A stretch of 61,118 nucleotides of DNA from Psittacicella melopsittaci (lineage in GTDB: Bacteria; Pseudomonadota; Gammaproteobacteria; Enterobacterales; Psittacicellaceae): the NCBI RefSeq assembly GCF_003585925.1, contig NZ_NRJH01000005.1, positions 1 to 61,118 of the forward strand. The letters run 5' to 3'. The position numbers and the translations under genes are program-made. Shown here one piece after another: positions 18,230 to 25,138 of this stretch. Under the pieces are notes generated by a model that was given only the letters and a program-made list of their open reading frames with translations, had not been told where the DNA came from and made no database searches. Every line of letters begins with the position of its first letter. Within the stretch, counting starts at the first letter, position 1.

Positions 18230-19096
18230 TTGTCGAAGCAAGATACAAACATTTCTATTGTAACCGCTTTTTATGATTTAGGTCGTGCAAATTAGCAAGC
18301 GTCTAAACGTAGTGCACAAGACTATTTTAATTACTTTGCTAATTTAGCGAAGTTAGAAAATGACATGGTTGTTTTTGTTGCTAACCAAGAAGATAAAGAA
18401 CATGTACTTAAGCTTCGCGGAGAGCGTAAAACTACAGTTATTATCTACGATTTATTAAAAGAAAAAGCTGAGTTATTAGAAAGAGTTACAAAGGTACTTT
18501 TTGATCCTGAGTATAGAAGTAAAGTTTCTCCTGAACTTCTCGAAAATGGTAACATTGAATACTTTAAACCTGAATACAATGTAGTTAACTTTGCAAAAAC
18601 CTTTTTTGTAAATTATGCTATTGACCATAATTTAGTAGAGCATGAACAAGTAGCATGGGTAGATTTTGGTTATCACCGTGGAGAAAAGTTCTTTAAAGGA
18701 TTAACACGTTGGGAATTTGATTTTACCCCAAATAAAATCAACTTTTTTAACGTAATGAAGAAAAAGCGTATTCCGCCATTTAATACCGAAGAACAAGTTT
18801 TTCGTTATATGTACGAAAACCATGTTTATATCGTAGGTTGTATTTTTGCAGGTGATCATAAAGCTTGGCGTGAATTTAATACTTTATTAAACCAATCAAT
18901 TGAAGAGTTGCTCTCAAAAAATATTATTGATGATGATCAGGGCGTGTATATGTACTGTATGTTAAAACGTCCAGAGTTATTCAAAGTACGTTATGTAGGT
19001 GTAACTTGGAAAGTAGATAATATTGCTAATCTTTATAACCAAAACTCACGTGGCTTTAAAATTAGAAAAGCTCTTAGAGCACTAATCGGTAAGTAA
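18230..19096 (+). pseudogene. HtrL/YibB family copy 3, interrupted by one amber codon
   Basis: Full-length relative of the two HtrL-family genes at 8.8-10.6 kb. It begins at a TTG (18230) seven bases after AAGGA, reads SKQDTNISIVTAFYDLGRAN, and then meets TAG at 18293-18295 exactly where the paralogues have tryptophan (TGG). The frame continues intact to 19096 with WVDFGYHRGEK, VYIVGCIFAGDHKAW and IIDDDQGVYMYC. An internal ATG at 18365 could start a 243-residue product without its N-terminal 45 residues, but no ribosome-binding site precedes it. Best read as a recently inactivated gene; amber read-through is the alternative. Confidence 0.85.
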
Positions 19097-19127
19097 CTTA
19101 AATAATTTATCGTTGATTTTATACAAC

Positions 19128-19168
19128 TAAAAAAGAAGAATGGAATTTCCCTATTCTTCTTTTTTTGT
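19128..19168 (+). terminator. Terminator after HtrL copy 3
   Basis: AAGAAGAAT / ATTCTTCTT arms around a GG-rich loop, followed by seven T. Confidence 0.8.
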
Positions 19169-19781
19169 ATTTATCCATTCTACTTTTTTTGTCTTTATCT
19201 TTGCCAGTAAATAACTAATAATTAATAATACCCCTAAAACCCTTATTTTTACTCAGGGATCATTTAGTCATACCTAAATAATATGCCTAACTACAGGGAG
19301 TTAGCCTAACATAAAAGATGAGTGGAAAAAAATTTTGCGTAAAAGATTATTTTATTCTGACGTAATCAGCTTTTATATGTATAATAAGCTTAACAATCTT
19401 ACAAGTATGCAACTCTTATTTTATAAAATTAAATTCTAAATTATTGATTTTTATGTTTAAAACTCATAAAATTTATCATAATATAGCTTTTAATTTTATT
19501 TTATAAGTTATGTATATCCCCAGTAATAATCTGTAATTTATCGAAATTATAAAGTTACAGTTAAGTTTAGATTCTATAATCTCCCCACTCTCTACTTGGT
19601 CTTGAATCCTAGAGCTTGGCGAGCAGAATAGATCTACTAATTTAATGTTTGGCTTTACTTAAAGTTAAAAATAATGCGAACTTTGTTACATGGGGGCTGT
19701 TAAAAAAATGGACTTTGCTTTTATGTAGCTAGCTCAAATTATCTTTTTACTTTAGGTAAAATTTAACTTCAAAAGGTAATT
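19169..19781. promoter_or_regulatory. Upstream region of the first nucleoside transporter
   Basis: About 610 non-coding bases, AT-rich. A TATAAT hexamer is present near 19575 but without a convincing -35 box. No CRP-like site like the one before the second transporter is visible. No small gene is supported. Confidence 0.35.
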
Positions 19782-21056
19782 ATGAGCATCGTTATGAGTA
19801 TTGTAGGCATTATTGTCCTACTAGCAATTGGTTTCTTGTTCTCGAAGCATAAAAAACAAATTAGATTACGTACAGTAGGTTTAGCACTGGTAATCCAATT
19901 CTTATTTGGTGGCTTCGTTCTTTATGTACCAATTGGTCAAGAGATTTTATTCGCTGTATCAAATGGTTTCGTTAAATTATTAGGATATGTAAGTGAAGGG
20001 GTTAACTTCCTTTTAGGTTTCTGGTTAACAGACGCAAGCAACGTAGGCTTTGTGTTCGCGTTTAAAGCTTTACCTGTTATTATCTACTTAGCGTCTTTAA
20101 TTTCAGTTTTATACTACTTAGGTGTAATGAAAATCATCATCCGTGGTATCGGTGGTGCTTTAAAAGCTATTCTAGGTACTTCTGAAACTGAATCATTATC
20201 TGCAGCTGCTAACATTTTCGTTGGTCAAACAGAAGCTCCATTAACAGTTAAACCATATATTGCAAAAATGACTGAATCAGAATTATTTGCAGTAATGGTG
20301 GGTGGTCTTGCTTCAGTTGCAGGTTCTGTATTAGCAGGTTATATCGGTATGGGTATCCCTGCACCTTACCTAATTGCGGCATCATTCATGTCTGCTCCAG
20401 GTGGTTTACTATTTGCTAAGTTATTAATCCCTGAAACAGAAAAATCTGTAACTTTTGTTAAAGATGGGGAAGTTGATAAAGATGACGCTCCAGCTAACGT
20501 ATTAGAAGCTGCTGCACGCGGTGCTTCTGATGGTATGTTTTTAGTACTTAACGTAGCTGCAATGCTTTTAGCATTCTTATCAATCATCGGTTTAATTAAC
20601 GGTATCTTAGGTTGGTTCGGTAGCCTATTTGGTTTTGATGGCCTAAGCTTAACATGGTTAGTTTCTATTCCATTCCGTTACTTAGCATTCTTAATCGGTG
20701 TTCCATGGCAAGATTCTACTCTAGCTGGTGGTATTATCGGTATTAAATTAATTACTAACGAGTTCGTAGGTTATTTAGAATTATCTAAATACGTAGTAAA
20801 AGGTGAAAATGGTGTATTTGCTGCTTGGGAAGGTATCCAACCAATCACAGGTACAATTCTTTCATTCGCACTTTGTGGTTTTGCGAACTTATCATCTATT
20901 GCTATCTTAATCGGTGGTTTAGGTGTAATGGCTCCTAACCGTCGTGCAGACGTAGCACGTTTAGGTTTATACGCAGTATTAGGTGGTACTTTATCTAACC
21001 TAATGTCAGCTACAATCGCTGGTTTCTTCTTCAGCATTGGTGGTGGCGTAGCTTAA
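19782..21056 (+). CDS. CNT-family nucleoside:cation symporter (NupX/YeiM-like), copy 1
   Basis: 424-residue inner-membrane concentrative nucleoside transporter, closest by eye to NupX/YeiM of E. coli. The substrate hairpin HP1 motif GQTEAPLTVKPY (around residues 148-159), ITNEFVGYLELSKY and LCGFANLSSIAI are intact; in Vibrio cholerae CNT the matching residues (Gln154/Thr155/Glu156, Glu332, Asn368, Ser371) bind base and ribose. The ATG is preceded by AAAGG. Monocistronic with a strong terminator. A related gene follows in tandem. The exact nucleoside is not predictable. Confidence 0.9.
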   Translation: MSIVMSIVGIIVLLAIGFLFSKHKKQIRLRTVGLALVIQFLFGGFVLYVPIGQEILFAVSNGFVKLLGYVSEGVNFLLGFWLTDASNVGFVFAFKALPVIIYLASLISVLYYLGVMKIIIRGIGGALKAILGTSETESLSAAANIFVGQTEAPLTVKPYIAKMTESELFAVMVGGLASVAGSVLAGYIGMGIPAPYLIAASFMSAPGGLLFAKLLIPETEKSVTFVKDGEVDKDDAPANVLEAAARGASDGMFLVLNVAAMLLAFLSIIGLINGILGWFGSLFGFDGLSLTWLVSIPFRYLAFLIGVPWQDSTLAGGIIGIKLITNEFVGYLELSKYVVKGENGVFAAWEGIQPITGTILSFALCGFANLSSIAILIGGLGVMAPNRRADVARLGLYAVLGGTLSNLMSATIAGFFFSIGGGVA

Positions 21057-21059
21057 TCT

Positions 21060-21096
21060 TAAAAAAAATAGGCTCCTTGTGAGCCTATTTTTTTGT
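21060..21096 (+). terminator. Terminator of nucleoside transporter copy 1
   Basis: AAATAGGCTC / GAGCCTATTT stem-loop ending in seven T, right after the stop codon. Confidence 0.92.
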
Positions 21097-21178
21097 GCCT
21101 AAATTAAGCTAAAACACTTACTCTTTGGTCAACAAAAATGCAAGATTGTTTTAAAATGATCATTTTGATGCAAAAAAA

Positions 21179-21194
21179 TGTGATTTACCTCACG
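21179..21194. promoter_or_regulatory. Predicted CRP binding site before nucleoside transporter copy 2
   Basis: TGTGATTTACCTCACG matches the CRP consensus TGTGA-N6-TCACA at nine of ten core positions, with an A-rich left flank. A TATAAT lies at 21233-21238, which places the site centre roughly 60 bases before the expected transcription start, the usual class I activator position. CRP with the E. coli-type recognition helix is encoded at 36.2 kb. Confidence 0.75.
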
Positions 21195-21321
21195 CTTTGG
21201 CAATAAAGTTTAGGGGTTGGGGTGAGAATAAGTATAATAAATGGAACTATAAGTGTTGACCTTATAGGATATGAATAGGTCTAGCTTATTCGCTCTTTTA
21301 CTCTTTTAATTAGGACGAGCT

Positions 21322-22566
21322 ATGTTTCCCTTAATGAACCTAGTGGGAATTGCAGTTTTAATTTTTATTGCTTTCCTCTTTTCTAAACATCGTAAAGCTA
21401 TTCGCTGGCGTACAGTTCTTTTAGCCTTAGCTATTCAATGGGCATTTGGGGGCTTTGTTCTATATGTGCCCCTAGGACAAAAGATCCTAGAAGCTGTATC
21501 TGAGGGCTTTGTTCGCTTAATTAGCTATGCCAAAGCTGGATCAGAGTTTCTTTTTGGCAGTTTAATCAATCAAGAGAAGTTTGATTATGTTTTTGCTCTT
21601 GATGTCTTTCCGACCATTATTTATTTATCTGCGTTAATTGGCGTTCTTTATTATCTGGGCATAATGGGGATTCTGATTAAGGCTATAGGTGGCTTTTTAC
21701 GTTGGATTCTTGGTACAACACGTACTGAGTCTTTAGCAACTGCCTCAGCAATTTTTATCGGTAACCCTGAGTTAACCGTACGACCTTATTTAAGTAAAAT
21801 GACCACTTCAGAGTTATTTGTAGTTATGGTGGCTGCCATGGCAAGTATTTCTGGAGAAGTGATTGGGGGATATGTCGGCTTAGGCATACCTGCAAATTAT
21901 ATTATTGCTGCTTCGTGCATGTCGGCACCTGGGGCAATACTTTTTGCTAAGCTCTTAATTCCTGAGACCCAACAAAGTGAAGATGATGAGGATGTAAAAC
22001 TCGAATATAAACGTCCTTCCAATGTTTTAGAAGCAGCTGCTAATGGAGCCTCAGACGGCTTATTTATTTCCTTAAATGTGGCAGCTATGCTAATTGCCTT
22101 TTTATCAATTATAGCCCTTATTAATGGTATTCTTTCTTGGGCAGGTTCGTTTGTAGGTTTAGATAACTTGAGCTTACAATGGATGTTAGCTAAGGTATTA
22201 AAATACCTCATGTTCTTACTAGGTGTTCCATGGCAAGATACTGAAGTAGCAGCTCAACTTTTAGGTTTAAAAACCATTACCAATGAGTTTGTTGGTTACT
22301 TTGAGTTTAGTAAGTATATTTTACGTGATGCCAATGGAGTATTTGAAGGTTTTAAAGATTTAGATTTTAAAACTGGAGTAATGATTTCCTTTGGTTTATG
22401 TGGCTATGCTAATATAGGTTCAATAGCCGTATTCTTAGGTAGTATTAGTTATCTGGCACCAAGTCGTAAACATGACCTAGCTCGCTTTGGTGTTTATGCT
22501 CTTTTAGCTTCAAGTTTAGCTAACTTAAACTCGGCAGCTATTGCAGGCTTTTTTGTAAGCCTCTAA
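21322..22566 (+). CDS. CNT-family nucleoside transporter, copy 2 with altered HP1 motif
   Basis: 414-residue paralogue of the preceding gene, same CNT fold and about the same length. The HP1 substrate motif is changed: where copy 1 has IFVGQTEAPLTVKPY, this protein has IFIGNPELTVRPY, a loss of two residues plus substitutions (codons 21757-21795). ITNEFVGYFEFSKY and LCGYANIGSIAV, carrying the ribose-binding Glu, Asn and Ser equivalents, remain. The frame is otherwise intact, so the change looks like altered base recognition rather than decay. Preceded by a near-consensus CRP site and TATAAT box, so probably catabolite-controlled. Family sure; substrate unknown. Confidence 0.88.
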   Translation: MFPLMNLVGIAVLIFIAFLFSKHRKAIRWRTVLLALAIQWAFGGFVLYVPLGQKILEAVSEGFVRLISYAKAGSEFLFGSLINQEKFDYVFALDVFPTIIYLSALIGVLYYLGIMGILIKAIGGFLRWILGTTRTESLATASAIFIGNPELTVRPYLSKMTTSELFVVMVAAMASISGEVIGGYVGLGIPANYIIAASCMSAPGAILFAKLLIPETQQSEDDEDVKLEYKRPSNVLEAAANGASDGLFISLNVAAMLIAFLSIIALINGILSWAGSFVGLDNLSLQWMLAKVLKYLMFLLGVPWQDTEVAAQLLGLKTITNEFVGYFEFSKYILRDANGVFEGFKDLDFKTGVMISFGLCGYANIGSIAVFLGSISYLAPSRKHDLARFGVYALLASSLANLNSAAIAGFFVSL

Positions 22567-22569
22567 TAA

Positions 22570-22606
22570 AAAGTCCCTTAAGGCAGCAAGCCTTAAGGGA
22601 TTTTTT
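22570..22606. terminator. Bidirectional terminator between transporter copy 2 and hutZ
   Basis: TCCCTTAAGGC / GCCTTAAGGGA stem at 22574-22600 with A-run before and T-run after, serving two convergent genes. Confidence 0.92.
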
Positions 22607-23170
22607 TTATTCTTTATCTTCGTCTAAAGCTACAGCTTCACGTTGATCAAATAAGTGACCTTGAGTTAAGTGAACTGGTTCAACAAGTTCATCATTACCT
22701 ACATTGAATGCCTTACCAAAACCTTTTACATATAGACCATCTTGCGGTTCAAGACGGAAAAGGTTAAAGTCTTTCATAGTAGAAAGTTCACTAACAATTT
22801 CACCAAAGCGTTGTCCGAGGGCTTTAACCCCTTGCGTAAACTCAGGTGTATCTGCATCCACAGGAGTTACCTTAGCGTGGAAAGATAAACGTTGACGAGC
22901 GTAAATATTACGCGCTTTATCTTCGTCTTCAATTAGTAAAATATGAGCTTTACCTGTTTGACGAAGGTTTTCTGCGTGTTTTGCTACATCAGAAATGAGA
23001 ATATAGTAGTAGCCATCGTGAATGGCAAAAGGAGAATAAGAGGCATTAGGTACCCCTTGATTATCATAACTGGAAATAATTGCAGTTTTTACTGAAGCTT
23101 TTAAAGCCGCTATTTCCGGATTTAAGCGTTCAGTTAAACGACGTGATTTTTCTTGCGGATCTAGTGACAT
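22607..23170 (-). CDS. hutZ: Heme utilization protein HutZ (heme-degrading, split-barrel fold)
   Basis: 187-residue FMN-binding-split-barrel protein of the HutZ/HugZ group, which binds heme and opens the ring to free iron. It shows NASYSPFAIHDGYYYILISD, LIEDEDKARNIYARQRLSF, QRFGEIVSELSTMKDFNLFRLEP and KGFGKAF, all close to Vibrio HutZ. The frame is open to 23242, but ATG at 23170 begins at the conserved region and gives family length; the extra part would overlap hutX. Sixteen bases behind hutX, so the two form an operon. No heme receptor or TonB gene is in the window. Confidence 0.9.
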   Translation of the reverse strand: MSLDPQEKSRRLTERLNPEIAALKASVKTAIISSYDNQGVPNASYSPFAIHDGYYYILISDVAKHAENLRQTGKAHILLIEDEDKARNIYARQRLSFHAKVTPVDADTPEFTQGVKALGQRFGEIVSELSTMKDFNLFRLEPQDGLYVKGFGKAFNVGNDELVEPVHLTQGHLFDQREAVALDEDKE

Positions 23171-23186
23171 ATTTATTTTCTTTGAG

Positions 23187-23690
23187 TTAGAGTGATTTAA
23201 ATTTAGCCACTTGCTCTGGATAGAGATTGCGATTTTCATCACGGCCTAAGTAGATTTTAAAAGCTACATGTCCGTTCTCTAAAATAAAAGCAAAGGCATA
23301 ACTTTCTTTACCACGGAAAGGTTTACTAATTAGAGCGATTTGACTAATTTTACCTTCAGGTAAATGACCTTGGAGTTGTAATTCAGGATTAGCTCCTGGT
23401 CCCATATTCAGGTTATAGTAACCGCGGGCAAACGAGCCTGTAGGGAATGGAGCTTTTACTTCCCAAATAAAGCCATCTTTTTCGACAATAGTCGTAAGAT
23501 TACCCCAGGTGGTTAGCTCTTCAAGAAGTTTAAAAGCTTGTTCTCCTGGAAGAAGTTTTACAAACTCATCAGGAAGTGCTTGAATAATTAGCCCTTCTGG
23601 TTGAGCAAAAGTCTGGGCTAAGTCTAAAGTATGGGCATGCGGATTGTCGGCTAAATAAGCACTAATCTGCTCTTTTAAATTTAGGGTCAT
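23187..23690 (-). CDS. hutX: Heme utilization carrier protein HutX
   Basis: 167-residue ChuX/HutX-family cytosolic heme carrier, same length as Vibrio HutX, thought to hand heme to HutZ. Family segments include VKLLPGEQAFKLLEELTTWG, TTIVEKDGFIWEVKAPFPTG, GYYNLNMG, ALISKPFRGKESYAFAFI and FKIYLGRDENRNL. First gene of a hutX-hutZ operon. Iron control is expected from the family, but I could not see a convincing Fur box in the short upstream gap. Confidence 0.92.
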   Translation of the reverse strand: MTLNLKEQISAYLADNPHAHTLDLAQTFAQPEGLIIQALPDEFVKLLPGEQAFKLLEELTTWGNLTTIVEKDGFIWEVKAPFPTGSFARGYYNLNMGPGANPELQLQGHLPEGKISQIALISKPFRGKESYAFAFILENGHVAFKIYLGRDENRNLYPEQVAKFKSL

Positions 23691-23755
23691 ATTTATCTCA
23701 GACTTAAAAGTAACTAGTTATGTTTTATTATACCCCAAATGTTAACTATTTACAT

Positions 23756-23790
23756 TTAAAAAGGAGCTTGCCCAAGCTCCTTTTTAAAGG
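23756..23790 (-). terminator. Terminator of yfaE
   Basis: AGGAGCTTG / CAAGCTCCT stem with A/T runs on both sides. It overlaps the last codons of yfaE at its right edge and separates yfaE from hutX. Confidence 0.82.
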
Positions 23791-24041
23791 TCTAATTCCA
23801 AGTCAGAATCGACTATAGCACAGCAAAGTAAAATTTGCCCTGAGCGAATAAAGGCTAGAGGCACATCCTGGTAATGCCACTGTCCAGAAGCAGCAACCGT
23901 ACGGCAGTGCCCACAAAACCCCGTCCGACAACCATATTCAGGTTGGATACCTTGTTCTTCAAGAGCTTGCAATAAACTCTTGCTATTATCAAAATCAAAG
24001 GTAATTTGCGAACGGAGTAAGGTAATTTTATACTTCTTCAT
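23784..24041 (-). CDS. yfaE: 2Fe-2S ferredoxin-like protein YfaE
   Basis: 85-residue plant-type [2Fe-2S] ferredoxin, matching the 84 residues of E. coli YfaE, which helps maintain the diferric-tyrosyl cofactor of class Ia ribonucleotide reductase. Cluster cysteines lie in YGCRTGFCGHC and in ILLCC, and PLAFIRSGQILLCC mirrors the YfaE C-terminus. The ATG at 24041 is preferred to an earlier GTG at 24056 because it gives family length. The gene overlaps the end of the upstream hydrolase gene by 14 bases, so the two are translationally linked. nrdA and nrdB, the usual neighbours, are absent here. Confidence 0.85.
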   Translation of the reverse strand: MKKYKITLLRSQITFDFDNSKSLLQALEEQGIQPEYGCRTGFCGHCRTVAASGQWHYQDVPLAFIRSGQILLCCAIVDSDLELDL

Positions 24042-24954
24042 AACATGTAGAGGCACAAAGAATTTCTAACAGTTCAGCAGGAGCAAGATAGTGAGGACCT
24101 CGTGCTGTACGGATAGGAATTTTATATGCCCGACCGAGTTTTAAGAGATTTTCCAGAGGGAAAATCTTATCATCTGTAGCTGCTTGAATCGAACGCCATT
24201 TTTCGGTAAGAGCTGGATTATTAAGATAGCTTAAGAACATATCATAATCCCGAATTAGGGCTTTTAGCGTTTGTTGTTGGGCAAGAATGGTATTATCAGC
24301 AACATTTTCTACTCTTTGTCGTACCAGTTGTAATTGCTCTTTAGGCATGCCCATATTCACGGCAAACATATAAAATGAATTGCGCGTCCAAGTTAGAGCT
24401 GTTTTTAAAGCAATGGCTGCGGGAATCGAGTAGTTGTCATCGTAAGGTAAGAGGCTACCATTAATACCATAAACGCCAACTAAACGCTGAAAGACAAATT
24501 CTTCTTCTCCAGCAAGGTTATTGAGGCGTTGCATAAAAAGTTGAGCTATTAGATTACCATAACTATAGGCAAAAAAGATAGTTTTACGACGTCCAAGAAG
24601 TTTTACAAATTCTGGGATTACCTCATTTAAAGAAAAACTTTCTTTACCATAGTCTAAGCTTACCGTAATAAAATTACCAAAGTTTTGTTGCTCGGTCTCT
24701 GAGGCTGGTAAAGTGTTGAGTTTAGCTTCAACCTTAGCTAGAGCCTCTGGGTCATTATAGAACTCAAATTGAGTTAGCTCTTTGCCTTCAAGGTTTTTTA
24801 GTAGCCCAGTTTTTGCCATGGCAGCGGCTAAGAGATAATTATTATCATGCATGGTAAAACCATGAAAGTAAACAATATTTACTGGCTTACGTAAATTAGC
24901 TAATTGGGCAAATTTAGCTGTAAGGGCGTAAGTATTGAGACGAAAATTTAGCAT
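24028..24954 (-). CDS. Putative alpha/beta hydrolase of unknown substrate
   Basis: 308-residue cytoplasmic protein with the outline of an alpha/beta hydrolase: oxyanion segment VYFHGFTMHD near residue 30, a nucleophile-elbow-like FAYSYGNLIAQ (A-x-S-x-G) around residue 130, a possible catalytic Asp in ATDDKIFPLENL and a His in RGPHYLAP near the C-terminus. I do not recognise the specific family; BioG/BioH-type esterases share this general pattern but the match is weak. It overlaps yfaE by 14 bases, which suggests coordinated production. Confidence 0.6.
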   Translation of the reverse strand: MLNFRLNTYALTAKFAQLANLRKPVNIVYFHGFTMHDNNYLLAAAMAKTGLLKNLEGKELTQFEFYNDPEALAKVEAKLNTLPASETEQQNFGNFITVSLDYGKESFSLNEVIPEFVKLLGRRKTIFFAYSYGNLIAQLFMQRLNNLAGEEEFVFQRLVGVYGINGSLLPYDDNYSIPAAIALKTALTWTRNSFYMFAVNMGMPKEQLQLVRQRVENVADNTILAQQQTLKALIRDYDMFLSYLNNPALTEKWRSIQAATDDKIFPLENLLKLGRAYKIPIRTARGPHYLAPAELLEILCASTCYEEV

Positions 24955-25075
24955 AGAAAAGAGTTTTGTTGATTAGTTAAATATTAGGGCTCTACGCCCT
25001 TGATTATAACGTAAAGAACAAGCTCTGCTCGATTTATCCTCAGCGTTTAGATTGAATTGACCGCAATTCATAAAA

Positions 25076-25108
25076 AAGGCCTCGCGAAAATTATATTCGC
25101 GAGGCTTA
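25076..25108 (-). terminator. Terminator of the giant coiled-coil gene
   Basis: GCCTCGCG / CGCGAGGC stem (25079-25086 and 25098-25105), followed on the minus strand by six T. Confidence 0.9.
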
Positions 25109-25138
25109 TTTTATCTATACTTGACAAGAGGACTCAAG

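Noticed and set aside
18293..18295. Amber codon reassigned to an amino acid in this organism
   Set aside because: TAG is used as the natural stop of other genes in this window (for example manC and ybeZ), so general reassignment is unlikely; only suppression remains possible.
18365..19096. A stand-alone 243-residue gene starting at the internal ATG
   Set aside because: No ribosome site precedes it, and the upstream 45 codons match the paralogues up to a single amber codon, so it is a broken longer gene.
5823..19096. Mobile element responsible for the glycosyltransferase duplications
   Set aside because: No transposase fragment, terminal inverted repeats or target-site duplications were seen; recombination between gene copies explains the pattern better.
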